DNA from: Catellatospora bangladeshensis
Lineage (GTDB): Bacteria > Actinomycetota > Actinomycetes > Mycobacteriales > Micromonosporaceae
Reading direction: 5' to 3'
Length of the DNA: 64,000 nucleotides
NCBI RefSeq assembly: GCF_016862575.1
Contig: NZ_BONF01000009.1
Location: 124,001-188,000, forward strand
Made by a program: the position numbers and the translations under genes. How positions within the stretch are numbered: the stretch's first letter is position 1; each line of letters starts with the position of its first letter. The notes beneath the pieces are model-generated. The model was not told where the DNA came from. It ran no database searches and saw only the letters and a program-made list of their open reading frames with translations. This document shows positions 7,511 to 16,117 of the stretch, in pieces.

Positions 7511-9289
7511 GTGACCGTGCAGGCACAGACGCCGCAGACCGCCGCGCCCGGCGACACCGCCGACCCGGCCCCGGCCGCCGGCGGCACCACCGGACCCGGC
7601 CAGGGCACACCGCCCGCCACGGCCGCGCCCGGAGACACGGCCGCGCCCGGAGACACGGCCGCGCCAGGTGACACGCTCGTGGCCGGTGAGACCGCCGCGC
7701 CCGGTACCGCGGCACCGCTGCGGCTGCCCGCCGCGACGGCGCTGGCCGCGGCCGCCGGGCTCGCGCTGCTGGCCGCGTTCCCGCCGTACGGGCTCTGGTG
7801 GGCCGCCCCGATCGGGGTGGCGCTGCTGGCCGTGGCCGTACGCGGGCGGCGGCTGCGCGCCGGGGCCGGGCTCGGCCTGCTCGCCGGGACCGTGTTCTTC
7901 GGGCCGCTGCTCGCGTGGACGAACCTGCACGTCGGCATCACACCGTGGGTGCTGCTCACCCTGTTCCAGGCCGGCTACCTCGCGCTGCTCGGCCTCGCCC
8001 TGGCCTGGGTCAGCCCCCTGGCCGCCCGGCGGCCGTGGGTGTGGCCGGCCGCGATCGCGCTGCTGTGGGTCGCGCAGGAGGCGCTGCGCGACCGGGCCCC
8101 GTTCGGCGGGTTCCCGTGGGGGCGGCTCGCGTTCAGCCAGGCCGACGCCCCCGGCCTAACCCTGGCCCTGCTCGGCGGCGCGCCGCTGGTCACCCTCGCC
8201 GTCGCCGCCACCGGCGGGCTGCTCGCCTGGGCCGCCGGTGACCTGATCACCGACCGGCGCGCCTGGCGCCGCCCCGCCGCCGCCCTCGCCGGCGCGGCCG
8301 TGGTCACCCTCGCCGGGCTCGCCGTGCCCACCGCCACCCCCACCGGGCAGGCCGTCACCGTCGCGATCGTGCAGGGCAACGTGCCCCGCCTCGGCCTGGA
8401 CTTCAACGCCCAGCGCCAGGCCGTCCTCAACAACCACGTGTCCGCGACCGTCGCCCTGGCCCGTGACGTCGACGCCGGGCGCCGGCCCCGCCCCGACCTG
8501 GTCGTGTGGCCCGAGAACGCCTCCGACATCGACCCGCTGCGCAACAGCGGCGCCGCCGAGGCCATCGACACCGCCGCCCGTGCCATCGGCGCGCCCATCC
8601 TCGTCGGCGCGGTCCTGTCCGGGCCCGAAGCGGGCCAGTCCCGCAACGCCGGCATCGTCTGGCCCCCCGGCCGCAGCCCCGGGGCCGCGCCGCAGCAGAT
8701 GTACCTCAAGCAGCACCCCGTCCCGTTCGCCGAGTACCTGCCGCTGCGGCCGATCGTCGAGCCCATCGCGCAGGCCATCACGAACCAGGCGAAACTGCTG
8801 CGCACCGACTTCGTCGCCGGCACCGCCCCCGGCGTGCTCACCCTCGGCCCCGCCCGGGTCGGTGACGTCATCTGCTTCGAGGTCGCCTACGACGACGTCG
8901 TGCGCGACACCGTACGCTCCGGCGCGCAGCTGCTGGCCGTACAGACCAACAACGCGACCTTCGACGAGTCTGAAGCGTTACAGCAGATGGCGATGGTCCG
9001 GTTGCGGGCCGTCGAGCACGGCCGCGACAGCCTCATGGCGTCGACCGTCGGTGTGTCCGGGTTTGTAACTGCTGACGGGACTGTGCATGATGCATCTGGT
9101 TTCAACACCGGTGCGGTGCTGGTGCGCGAGCTGCACCTGGGCGACACGGCTACCCTTGCCACGAGCCTGGGACCGTGGCCGGAGGCCGTGCTGACCTTCG
9201 CGGCGGCCGGGTTGCTGGTCGCGGCAGGCGTGGCGCGCAGGCGCCGCGCCATCCAGGTGCGAGACACTGAACAGGCAGGAGCGGCATAA
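7511..9289 (+). CDS. lnt: Apolipoprotein N-acyltransferase
   Basis: Transfers the third acyl chain to the N-terminal cysteine of lipoproteins in the membrane. The 592-aa protein has a repetitive Ala/Pro/Thr-rich N-terminus (about residues 1-65), a block of membrane helices (about 75-270) and a periplasm-facing nitrilase domain. The catalytic triad is visible: Glu in VVWPENASDID (about 335), Lys in MYLKQHPVPF (about 400) and Cys in GDVICFEVAYDD (about 455). A last helix is at the C-terminus. GTG 7511 is preferred (GGGGTGG ahead); an in-frame GTG at 7487 is an alternative. It is followed without a gap by ppm1; in mycobacteria these two activities are fused in one protein. Confidence 0.9.
   Translation: MTVQAQTPQTAAPGDTADPAPAAGGTTGPGQGTPPATAAPGDTAAPGDTAAPGDTLVAGETAAPGTAAPLRLPAATALAAAAGLALLAAFPPYGLWWAAPIGVALLAVAVRGRRLRAGAGLGLLAGTVFFGPLLAWTNLHVGITPWVLLTLFQAGYLALLGLALAWVSPLAARRPWVWPAAIALLWVAQEALRDRAPFGGFPWGRLAFSQADAPGLTLALLGGAPLVTLAVAATGGLLAWAAGDLITDRRAWRRPAAALAGAAVVTLAGLAVPTATPTGQAVTVAIVQGNVPRLGLDFNAQRQAVLNNHVSATVALARDVDAGRRPRPDLVVWPENASDIDPLRNSGAAEAIDTAARAIGAPILVGAVLSGPEAGQSRNAGIVWPPGRSPGAAPQQMYLKQHPVPFAEYLPLRPIVEPIAQAITNQAKLLRTDFVAGTAPGVLTLGPARVGDVICFEVAYDDVVRDTVRSGAQLLAVQTNNATFDESEALQQMAMVRLRAVEHGRDSLMASTVGVSGFVTADGTVHDASGFNTGAVLVRELHLGDTATLATSLGPWPEAVLTFAAAGLLVAAGVARRRRAIQVRDTEQAGAA
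7621..7674 (+). repeat. Three tandem 18-bp units inside lnt
   Basis: Units at 7621-7638, 7639-7656 and 7657-7674; the first two are identical (GGCCGCGCCCGGAGACAC) and the third differs by 2 bases. They encode a repeated six-residue Ala-Ala-Pro-Gly-Asp-Thr stretch in the poorly conserved N-terminus of Lnt. The unit length is a multiple of three, so copy-number change would keep the frame. Confidence 0.85.
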
Positions 9290-9301
9290 GTGGAGGCCCC
9301 C

Positions 9302-10090
9302 GTGAGCGGCAACGAGGCGGACAGCGGGTACCCGGGCGTAGGCCGGGTACTGGTGATCATCCCGACGTACAACGAGTCGGAGAACGTCCGCCTGATCGTG
9401 CCCCGGGTGCGCAAGAGCACCCCGCAGGTCGACATTCTCATCGCCGACGACAACAGCCCCGACGGCACCGGCGCCATCGCCGACGAGATGGCCGCCGCCG
9501 ACCCGCGCATCAAGGTCCTGCACCGCGAGGGCAAGCAGGGCCTGGGCGCGGCGTACATCGCGGGCTTCAACTGGGCCCACGAGCACGGCTACGACGCCGT
9601 CGTCGAGATGGACGCCGACGGCTCCCACGCCCCCGAGGAGCTGCCCCGGCTGCTGGACGCGCTGCGCGGCGCCGACGCGGTCATCGGGTCGCGCTGGGTG
9701 CGCGGCGGCAAGGTCATCAACTGGCCGGTGCGGCGCCTGATCCTGTCCCGCGGCGCGAACTTCTACACCCGCGTCGTCATGGGCATGGGCGTCAAGGACG
9801 CCACCGGCGGCTACCGCGCCTACCGGCTCCCCGTCCTGCGCAAGATCGACGTCGACACGGTCACCTCGCGCGGCTACAGCTTCCAGGTCGAGCTGACCCA
9901 TCGCACGCACCGCCACGGCTTCCGCATCGTGGAGGTCCCGATCACGTTCGCCGAGCGCGAGCACGGCGTGTCGAAGATGAGCGGCTCCATCATCAAGGAG
10001 GCGCTGTGGAAGGTCACCGTGTGGGGTGCGCAGTCCCGGCGTGACTCGATCCGGCGTATGTTCAAGCCGAACGAGGACCGCTGGCCGTGA
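9302..10090 (+). CDS. ppm1: Polyprenol monophosphomannose synthase (DPM1-like GT2)
   Basis: A cytoplasmic family-2 glycosyltransferase (262 aa) that transfers mannose from GDP-mannose to polyprenyl phosphate, supplying protein O-mannosylation and lipoglycan synthesis. Key features are the N-terminal [19 protein letters not shown] (about 48-55) and the metal-binding DADGSH (about 103). There are no C-terminal membrane helices, as in the short DPM1 class. The GTG at 9302 is preferred over the GTG at 9290 because GTGGAGG sits 5 bases ahead. It follows lnt by 12 bases, the same pairing as the fused mycobacterial Ppm1. Confidence 0.9.
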   Translation: MSGNEADSGYPGVGRVLVIIPTYNESENVRLIVPRVRKSTPQVDILIADDNSPDGTGAIADEMAAADPRIKVLHREGKQGLGAAYIAGFNWAHEHGYDAVVEMDADGSHAPEELPRLLDALRGADAVIGSRWVRGGKVINWPVRRLILSRGANFYTRVVMGMGVKDATGGYRAYRLPVLRKIDVDTVTSRGYSFQVELTHRTHRHGFRIVEVPITFAEREHGVSKMSGSIIKEALWKVTVWGAQSRRDSIRRMFKPNEDRWP

Positions 10091-10125
10091 GCTGAACTCC
10101 GGCCGGCCCGGCTGGAGGTGACGGT

Positions 10126-10650
10126 GTGCGCAGGCTGCGCTGGGTTCCGGCGGTCGTGCTGCTGCTCGGGCTCGTCGAGTTCGGCGTGTTCGTCGGGGTG
10201 GCGCGGCTGATCGGGCTGCCCCTGACGCTGCTGATCGCGGTGCTGCTGATGCTGCTCGGCGCGGTGCTGCTGCGCCGGGAGGGCCTGTCGGCGTGGCGGC
10301 GGCTGCGCGAGGCGAGGCTCGCCGGGCAGGCCCGCGGCGACCAGGCCCTCGACGGGGTCGTCGGGCTGGCCGCGGCGCTGCTGCTGCTCATCCCGGGCCT
10401 GCTCACCGCCGCGGTGGGGCTGCTGCTGCTGATCCCGCCCGTGCGGCGGCTGGCCCGCGGGCGCATCCGTGCCGCGACCGAGAAACGCATCCCCGCGTCG
10501 ACCGCCAACAGCGTGTTCGGGCCCAAGCGGGTAAGGGTGGACACCCCGCCCGGTCACCGCACCCCACCCGGCCAGGGCGTGCCGCCGCCCGGCGCGCAGC
10601 AGCCGCCGCAGGGCCCGCCCGAGGTCATCGAAGGCGAGATCGTCGACTGA
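10126..10650 (+). CDS. fxsA: FxsA-family membrane protein
   Basis: A 174-aa inner-membrane protein of the FxsA family (named for suppression of F exclusion of phage T7 in E. coli). It has two hydrophobic helices at the N-terminus (about 8-50), a central pair (about 85-108) around LIPGLLTAAVGLLLLIPPVR, the family's most conserved element, and a polar Pro/Gln-rich tail. The GTG start has GGAGGTGAC upstream. It lies 35 bases after ppm1 and is closed by a strong terminator, so it is probably the last gene of the lnt-ppm1 unit. Confidence 0.85.
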   Translation: MRRLRWVPAVVLLLGLVEFGVFVGVARLIGLPLTLLIAVLLMLLGAVLLRREGLSAWRRLREARLAGQARGDQALDGVVGLAAALLLLIPGLLTAAVGLLLLIPPVRRLARGRIRAATEKRIPASTANSVFGPKRVRVDTPPGHRTPPGQGVPPPGAQQPPQGPPEVIEGEIVD

Positions 10651-10651
10651 C

Positions 10652-10694
10652 ACACGAAGGCGCCCCACCCGGCACGGGTGGGGCGCCTTCGTGT
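10652..10694. terminator. Bidirectional terminator between fxsA and rbpA
   Basis: Perfect 19-bp inverted repeat (10652-10670 and 10676-10694) with a 5-base loop between convergent genes. No long T-tract follows on either side. Confidence 0.8.
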
Positions 10695-10698
10695 TGCG

Positions 10699-11037
10699 TC
10701 AGCGGCCGCGGCGGGCCCGCACGTCGGCCAGGCGCTCGTTGAGGATCTCGTCGAGCTCCTCGATCGAGCGCCGCTCCAGCAGCATGTCCCAGTGCGTACG
10801 CGGCGGCTTGACCTTCTTCTGCTCGGGCTCCGTGCCGTCGACCAGCCGCGCCACGCTGCCGTCGAACTTGCACTCCCAGGTGGCGGGCGCCTCGGCGTCG
10901 ACGGCGAACGGCACCTCGAACCGGTGGCCGTGGGCGCACAGGAACTCGCGCATCTGCCGCGGCGCGAGTTCGGTGTTGCGCTCCGATTCGTAGCTGACGG
11001 CCCCCAGACGGCTTCCCCGCAGCATCCGATCGCCCAT
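10699..11037 (-). CDS. rbpA: RNA polymerase-binding protein RbpA
   Basis: An actinobacterial transcription factor (112 aa) that binds the principal sigma factor and RNA polymerase, stabilising the open complex and affecting rifampicin tolerance. The start MGDRMLRGSRLGAVSYE (flexible tail and core entry), the REFLCAHGH and ATWECKFDG cysteine-bearing strands, and the C-terminal sigma-interaction helix (THWDMLLERRSIEELDEIL) are all present. The ATG at 11037 has GAGGGAGC ahead on its strand. A sigma-R-like promoter lies upstream, in keeping with its known control by oxidative stress in Streptomyces. Confidence 0.95.
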   Translation of the reverse strand: MGDRMLRGSRLGAVSYESERNTELAPRQMREFLCAHGHRFEVPFAVDAEAPATWECKFDGSVARLVDGTEPEQKKVKPPRTHWDMLLERRSIEELDEILNERLADVRARRGR

Positions 11038-11073
11038 ATCAGCTCCCTCACGTCGTATGGCCTCGGTGATTGA

Positions 11074-11100
11074 AACGACCCGGCGGGCCCGACGATTCCC
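11074..11100 (-). promoter_or_regulatory. Sigma-R-like promoter of rbpA
   Basis: Read on the minus strand: GGGAAT (11095-11100), an 18-base spacer, then GTT (11074-11076), starting 37 bases before the rbpA ATG. This equals the GGAAT-N18-GTT pattern of the thiol-oxidative-stress sigma factor SigR/SigH; rbpA is an established SigR target in Streptomyces coelicolor. Confidence 0.7.
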
Positions 11101-11220
11101 CGGCGTGACCCACGCCGCCCTCCGGGCGGATTCGTGAGAGCCGCTCACCCACCACCCCATAGGGCGATATCGTCCGATTGGACCTTCTTTGCGGGGAACA
11201 TCACATCCGGGGGTACGCCG

Positions 11221-12708
11221 ATGGCCACCACGACGGCACCGCAGGGCCCGCCCGTCAAGACCTGGATGGGGCACCCCGGCGGTCTGGTCGTGCTGTTCCT
11301 CACCGAGATGTGGGAGCGGTTCAGCTTCTACGGCATGCGGGCCATCCTCACCCTGTTCCTGGCCGCCGAGCTGACCGACGGCGGCTTCGGCATGACCGAC
11401 GTCGCCGCCGCGGCCCTCTACTCCATCTACAACTCGATGGTGTACTTCATGGCGCTGCCCGGCGGCTGGATCGCCGACCGGCTCATCGGCACCCGCCGCA
11501 GCGTGCTGTGGGGCGGCATCGTCATCGCGCTGGGCCACTATGCGCTGGCCTTCTCCAGCCACGCCATGTTCTACCTCGGCCTGGTCCTCATCGTGCTCGG
11601 CACCGGACTGCTCAAGCCGAACATCTCCGCGATGGTCGGCGAGCTGTACGACAAGCACCCCGAGATGCACGAGTCGCGCCGCGACGCCGGGTTCACCCTG
11701 TTCTACCTCGGCATCAACCTGGGCGCGTTCATCGCGCCGCTGCTGACCGGCTACTTCGCGGCGAAGAACGACTGGCATGTGGCGTTCGGCATCGCCGCGG
11801 TCGGCATGACCGTCGCCGTCATCCAGTACGTGCTCGGCGGGCGGCGGCTGGAGGGCGTCGGGCTCAAGGCGCACAAGCCGCTGCAGGCCCACGAGCGCAA
11901 CAGGATCCTGCGCACCGGCGGGATCGTGCTGGCGATCGTGCTGGTGCTGCTGATCGCCGACATCGCCGCCGGAACCTACCGTGCCGAGCACGTCATCACC
12001 GCGCTGACCGTGATGGCGCTGGTCGTGCCCGCGCTGTACTTCGTCACGATGTTCCGCGACCATACGCTGACCCATCAGGAACGGTCCCGGATCAGCGCCT
12101 ACGTGTGGATCTTCGTCGGCGCGATGCTGTTCTGGATGATCTACGACCAGGCCGGCAGCCTGGTCAACCTGTTCACCGAGAACGACGTCGACCGGACCGT
12201 CGGCAGCTTCGAGATCCCCACCGCCTGGTTCCAGTCCATCAACCCGGTGCTGATCCTGCTGCTCGCGCCGGTGTTCGCGTGGCTGTGGACGAGGCTGGAC
12301 CGCCGCCAGCCCACCACCCCGGTCAAGTTCTCCATGGCCCTGGTCGGCATCGGCATCTCGTTCCTGGTCATGGGCGTGGCCGGGGCGCTGGCCGGGCGCG
12401 GGCTGATCTCCCCGCTGTGGATCGTGCTGGTGTACTTCATCCAGACCTGCGCCGAGCTGCTGCTGTCGCCGGTCGGCCTGTCCGTCACCACCAAACTCGC
12501 CCCGCTGCGCTACGCCAGCCAGGTCATGGGCCTGTGGTTCCTGGCCACCGCCGCCGGCAACGCGCTGAACACCTGGGTCACCCCGCTGAGCGCGAAGGTG
12601 CCCGCCGGGGTCTACTACGGCGGCCTCGGCCTGCTGGCCATCGGAGTCGGCATCTGCTTCTGGATCGGCGCCCGCAGGATCGGGCAGCTGATGGCCGGCG
12701 TGCACTGA
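11221..12708 (+). CDS. Proton-dependent oligopeptide transporter (POT/PTR family)
   Basis: A 495-aa integral membrane symporter importing di- and tripeptides with protons. The POT signature ExxERFxxYG is present as EMWERFSFYG (about 30-39), followed by helix-rich sequence with a GGWIADRLIGTRRS loop between helices 2 and 3 and the NLGAFIAPLLTGYFA segment of the PTR2 signature. About 14 membrane segments are expected for the bacterial members. The ATG at 11221 follows GGGGGTACGCCG. It diverges from rbpA; the downstream TPR-like gene starts 10 bases after its stop and is probably co-transcribed. Confidence 0.9.
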   Translation: MATTTAPQGPPVKTWMGHPGGLVVLFLTEMWERFSFYGMRAILTLFLAAELTDGGFGMTDVAAAALYSIYNSMVYFMALPGGWIADRLIGTRRSVLWGGIVIALGHYALAFSSHAMFYLGLVLIVLGTGLLKPNISAMVGELYDKHPEMHESRRDAGFTLFYLGINLGAFIAPLLTGYFAAKNDWHVAFGIAAVGMTVAVIQYVLGGRRLEGVGLKAHKPLQAHERNRILRTGGIVLAIVLVLLIADIAAGTYRAEHVITALTVMALVVPALYFVTMFRDHTLTHQERSRISAYVWIFVGAMLFWMIYDQAGSLVNLFTENDVDRTVGSFEIPTAWFQSINPVLILLLAPVFAWLWTRLDRRQPTTPVKFSMALVGIGISFLVMGVAGALAGRGLISPLWIVLVYFIQTCAELLLSPVGLSVTTKLAPLRYASQVMGLWFLATAAGNALNTWVTPLSAKVPAGVYYGGLGLLAIGVGICFWIGARRIGQLMAGVH

Positions 12709-12718
12709 GAGGACACCC

Positions 12719-13684
12719 ATGGCACCGACCACCACCGTCGCCGAGCAGCTCACCGTCGAGCAGCTGCGCGACGACGTCGAGCAGCTGGCCCGCCGCTGCC
12801 TGTGCGACCCGGTCACCGAGCTGTTCGGGCCGCTGCTGGAGGCCCAGGAGCGGGTCTTCGCGAAGCTGGAGACCGACCCGCGGCCCGAGCACTCCGAGCA
12901 GCTGCACCTGCTGGCCGCGCTGGTGTCGGCGGCGCTGGCCCGCGCCAACCACGACCTGGGCCGCGGGCATCAGGCGATGACCCTGGCCCGGATGGCGTTC
13001 GAGTGCGCCGACAACATCGGCCACCACCCGCTGCGGGCCTGGATCCGCGGCCTGCAGAGCCAGCTGGCGTACTGGGCCGACCGGCCGCAGGAGGCCGCCG
13101 CGTTCGCCGACTGCGGCGTCGCGCTCGCCGGGGAGCACACCGGGTCGGTGGCGTCGTGGCTGGCGTGCGCGCAGGCCCGGGCGCTGGCGCGGCTGGGCGC
13201 GGCCGAACCGGCCCGGCTGGCCCTGGTCCGCGCCGAAGACCTGCGCGAGCGCCACGAACGTGACGAGCTGGACGCGATCGGAGGGCTGTTCGTGTTCCCG
13301 CCGCCGCGCCAGCACTACTACGCCGCCGATGTGTACGGCTGCCTGGACGGCATGGGGGAGCGGTCCGTGCACGAGGCGACCCGCGCCCTGGCCCTGTACG
13401 CCGCGAGCCCGCCGGAGCTGCGCTCGTTCGCCGACGAGGCCGGGGCGCGGTGCGTGCTGGCGCTGGCGCAGGTGCGAGCCGGGCAGCCCGGCGCGGCGCG
13501 GGACACGCTGCGGCCGGTGCTGGCCCTGGACCTGCCGCGCCGGGTCACCGAGGTGATGGGCGGGGTGAACCGGGTCGCGGCCGCGCTGCGCGACCCGCGC
13601 GTGGCCGCCGACCCGGACGCCCGTGACCTCCGTGAGCAGGTCGAGTGGTTCGGTCAGCGGCCCGCGTCGGCGCTGGCGTCGTGA
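12719..13684 (+). CDS. Helical-repeat (TPR-like) protein
   Basis: A 321-aa cytoplasmic protein made of Ala/Leu-rich helical hairpins, resembling the C-terminal TPR module of actinomycete XRE-family regulators but without their DNA-binding domain. Segments such as ALARANHDLGRGHQAMTLARMAFECADNIGHH and ARCVLALAQVRAGQPGAARDTLRPVLAL look like TPR repeats. It follows the peptide transporter by 10 bases with a GAGAGGA site. A scaffold or peptide-sensing role is possible but unproven; the exact function is unknown. Confidence 0.65.
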   Translation: MAPTTTVAEQLTVEQLRDDVEQLARRCLCDPVTELFGPLLEAQERVFAKLETDPRPEHSEQLHLLAALVSAALARANHDLGRGHQAMTLARMAFECADNIGHHPLRAWIRGLQSQLAYWADRPQEAAAFADCGVALAGEHTGSVASWLACAQARALARLGAAEPARLALVRAEDLRERHERDELDAIGGLFVFPPPRQHYYAADVYGCLDGMGERSVHEATRALALYAASPPELRSFADEAGARCVLALAQVRAGQPGAARDTLRPVLALDLPRRVTEVMGGVNRVAAALRDPRVAADPDARDLREQVEWFGQRPASALAS

Positions 13685-13685
13685 C

Positions 13686-14114
13686 TCAGCGCGGCTCGAG
13701 GATCGCGTCGATGAGGCGCAGCAGCTCGGCGGTGTCCTGCGGGCCGCCGAGCAGCATCACGCGCAGCCGGGCCCGCTGCTCGTCGTAGGCGGCCTGCACC
13801 CGGATCGGCTCGCCGTCGCGGGGGCCGCTGATCGCGGCGGTGACCAGGGTGGTGACCCGGTCGGCGTCGTGGCGCGACACCGCGTCGACGGCGACCACCG
13901 TGGACACCTCGACGTGCTGGGTGCGGCGGGCGTCCTCGCGCGGGACGGCCGGGACCGGCCCTCCGGTGAGTGCGGCCAGGTCCTCGGCGGCGATGCGGTA
14001 CTGCTTGCCGATGCGCACGGCCTTGAGCCGCCCGTCGCGTACGTAGTTGCGCACGGTCTTGACGTGCAGGCCGAGGCGTTCGGCGACCTGCTCGACGGAG
14101 TACAGCTCGGACAT
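13686..14114 (-). CDS. Excisionase-like HTH protein
   Basis: A 142-aa protein with an N-terminal MerR-like/excisionase winged helix (about 1-50: YSVEQVAERLGLHVKTVRNYVRDGRLKAVRIG) typical of 'helix-turn-helix domain, excise family' proteins. The remaining 90 residues form an alpha/beta region of unknown function. It begins 1 base after the stop of the upstream DUF4180 gene, so the two are an operon. It probably regulates its own pair or a nearby target; no integrase is nearby, so a true excisionase role is unlikely. Confidence 0.75.
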   Translation of the reverse strand: MSELYSVEQVAERLGLHVKTVRNYVRDGRLKAVRIGKQYRIAAEDLAALTGGPVPAVPREDARRTQHVEVSTVVAVDAVSRHDADRVTTLVTAAISGPRDGEPIRVQAAYDEQRARLRVMLLGGPQDTAELLRLIDAILEPR

Positions 14115-14115
14115 G

Positions 14116-14481
14116 TCAGCCGTCCTTGAGGCGTGCGGCCAGCTCGGCCAGGTCCGCGGTGAACCAGATCTGGCGACCGCGGTTGGACTCCAGCACCAGC
14201 GCGCGCAGCGCGGAGCTGGCGTCCAACCAGGCGGTGATGTCGCCGACGACGGCGAGCCGGATGCGGTAGTTGACGAACTTCTGCATGATCTCCCCGGCCA
14301 GGCCGGTGCTCAGGGTGAAGAAGTCGCCGGTGAGCCGCGCGGCGGGCAGCGCGACGACCTCGGCGCCCTGGAACGCCGCACCGATCAGGTCGAGGCTGTC
14401 CTGCACGGTGGTGACGGGCGGTCCGCCGGGGTCGGCGACGAGCACGGTGACCCCGTGGTGCTCCTCGATACGGTCGGGCAC
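14116..14481 (-). CDS. DUF4180 protein
   Basis: A 121-aa protein of the DUF4180 family, a small alpha/beta domain (STAS-like in layout: VTVLVADPGG...LRLAVVGDITAWLDASSALRALVLESNRGRQIWF). The function of the family is not established. It precedes and is coupled to the HTH gene. The ATG at 14481 has AAGGAAACG ahead. Confidence 0.7.
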   Translation of the reverse strand: MPDRIEEHHGVTVLVADPGGPPVTTVQDSLDLIGAAFQGAEVVALPAARLTGDFFTLSTGLAGEIMQKFVNYRIRLAVVGDITAWLDASSALRALVLESNRGRQIWFTADLAELAARLKDG

Positions 14482-14616
14482 GGCGTTTCCTTCCCCTCAT
14501 GGCGCGAGGAGGCCACCGTATCACTCCGTTTCAGGGAAGATTGGGGAAGGATCGGGTCGTCCTGATCACGGTGCCCCACCGCGACACCGCCCGGCCGGCT
14601 CCGGGACCCGCACGGC

Positions 14617-15711
14617 TCAGCCCAGGGTCAGCCAGGTGACGCCGAGCTCGTCCAGGCGCTCGCGCTCCGTTCCGGTCAGCGCGACCCGGCCGGTGGCCCG
14701 GCGCAGCAGCCCCGCCGCGTCCACGCCGAGCGCGGCGCGGGCCGCGGGCGCGCCCAGCCCGAACAGCAGGCCCTCGACCACGGCGGCGGCCTCGGCGGTC
14801 AGCCACGGCGCGACGCCGAGCGCGTCGGCCAGGTCCAGGCCGTGCACGGCCAGCTCCACCACCCGGGTGACCTGGAAGTCGGTCAGCCGCATCGGGTCGC
14901 CGTGCCGGGTCGCGACCAGCCGCTCCGGGCTCGCCGCGACCCGGCCGGCGACCTGCTCGGCCTGCTGCTCGAACCAGCCGATCAGCTCCGGGCCGGAGCG
15001 TGCCGCGGCGAACTGCGCCGCCAGGTCGACCCGGGCCTGGTCGGCCTGCGGGGCGAAGCGGTGGTCGGGCGCGTAGTAGCGGGCGGTGTCGACCGGCGGG
15101 CCGGGCGGCGGCGCGGCATCCAGCATGTCCAGGGTGCGTGACACCGCGATCGCGGCGTGCGCGAACTCGTCCCGCACCGTCCACGGCGGGCAGCACGTCG
15201 GCCGGTCCAGGTCGGCCTCGGGCACGGCACGCAGCCCCGCGACCAGCGCGGCGGCCTCGGCCGCCAGGGCCGCGTTCACCGCGGGGGCGGCGGGGATCAC
15301 CGAGGCGACCCGGAACCGCTCGGCCACCGCCACGGTGTCGTCGTCCACGGTGAAGTCCGGGTCGCCGAGCCAGTCGCGCATCTCGGCGGAGTGCCAGAAC
15401 CGCTCGTGCGCGGCACGCCACCCGGCGACGGTCGTGTAGTCCTCGCCCTCGTCGAGGGCGTGGGCGAGGTCGACCTCGCCCACTGGCACCAGCCGCACCT
15501 CGGTCAGCTCCAGGATCGCCAGGGGCTGTCCGGCCGAGCCGATCATCGTGCTGCGCTCACCGGCCGGCGGCAGCGGCTCGCCGTCGTGCTCGTAGCCGAT
15601 GAGCAGGCCCGTGGTGGAGGTCTTGTGCCCGGCCAGGACGGCGCCGGTGAGCTTGTCGCGCAGCGGCCCGGGAAACGCGAACTCGTAGTCCGACAGCCCG
15701 TCGTAGATCAT
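14617..15711 (-). CDS. ASCH domain fused to MDMPI/DinB-type domain
   Basis: A 364-aa two-domain protein. Residues 1-145 form an ASCH domain (small PUA-like beta barrel, proposed to bind RNA or modified nucleosides), with the conserved GxKTST turn in AGHKTSTTGLL. Residues about 150-364 form a maleylpyruvate-isomerase/DinB-like four-helix bundle (CPPWTVRDEFAHAAIA..., AVHGLDLADALG), the fold used by mycothiol-dependent enzymes. Both modules look complete. The reaction is unknown; the fusion itself is unusual. The ATG is at 15711, divergent from padR. Confidence 0.75.
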   Translation of the reverse strand: MIYDGLSDYEFAFPGPLRDKLTGAVLAGHKTSTTGLLIGYEHDGEPLPPAGERSTMIGSAGQPLAILELTEVRLVPVGEVDLAHALDEGEDYTTVAGWRAAHERFWHSAEMRDWLGDPDFTVDDDTVAVAERFRVASVIPAAPAVNAALAAEAAALVAGLRAVPEADLDRPTCCPPWTVRDEFAHAAIAVSRTLDMLDAAPPPGPPVDTARYYAPDHRFAPQADQARVDLAAQFAAARSGPELIGWFEQQAEQVAGRVAASPERLVATRHGDPMRLTDFQVTRVVELAVHGLDLADALGVAPWLTAEAAAVVEGLLFGLGAPAARAALGVDAAGLLRRATGRVALTGTERERLDELGVTWLTLG

Positions 15712-15747
15712 GACGCCACCCTAGACGCCGGTGGCCGCCCCCGCCCG

Positions 15748-15792
15748 TTGACACATTTACTACGCGCTGCGATGCTACGTACAACGTAGTAA
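15748..15792 (+). promoter_or_regulatory. padR promoter with inverted-repeat operator
   Basis: TTGACA (15748-15753) and GATGCT (15771-15776) are 17 bases apart. The perfect inverted repeat TTACTACG (15757-15764) / CGTAGTAA (15785-15792) brackets the -10 and start region, with a further TACGTA palindrome inside (15776-15781). The layout suggests autorepression by the PadR protein encoded 10 bases downstream. Confidence 0.65.
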
Positions 15793-15802
15793 GGGAGGTT
15801 CG

Positions 15803-16117
15803 ATGGCCGGACTCGCCGACCTCGGCAGGTTCTCCGAACCCGCACTGCACATCCTGATCAGCCTCGCCGCCGGGCCCAGGCACGGCTACGCGATGCAGGA
15901 CGACATCGGCGAGCTGACCGGCGCCCGCCCCGGGCCCGGCACCCTCTACGGCGCGATCCGGCGCCTGGAGGAGCACGCCTACATCGAGGCCCTGCCCGAG
16001 CAGGACCGCCGTAAGCCGTACCGGCTCACCGACGCCGGCCGCGCCGCGCTCGGCGCCGAGCTGCAGCGGATGCGCTCGCTGGCCGCGACCGGCCTGCGCC
16101 GCCTGGCGGTGGCCTGA
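15803..16117 (+). CDS. PadR-family transcriptional repressor
   Basis: A 104-aa winged-helix regulator (LHILISLAAGPRHGYAMQDDI...PGTLYGAIRRLEEHAYIE), the short subfamily-1 form of PadR with a reduced C-terminal dimerisation helix. The ATG at 15803 has AAGGGAGG ahead. Its stop overlaps the ATG of the membrane protein gene (TGATG), the common actinobacterial arrangement of a PadR sensor with a membrane partner. It probably binds the inverted repeat in its own promoter; the inducing ligand is unknown. Confidence 0.88.
   Translation: MAGLADLGRFSEPALHILISLAAGPRHGYAMQDDIGELTGARPGPGTLYGAIRRLEEHAYIEALPEQDRRKPYRLTDAGRAALGAELQRMRSLAATGLRRLAVA

Noticed and set aside
7621-7674. Tandem repeats considered as a CRISPR or regulatory array
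   Set aside because: The units are 18 bp, adjacent with no spacers, in frame within lnt and encode a repeated peptide.
13686-14114. Excisionase-like protein considered as sign of an integrated element
   Set aside because: No integrase, attachment site or direct repeat is nearby; such HTH proteins are common chromosomal regulators.
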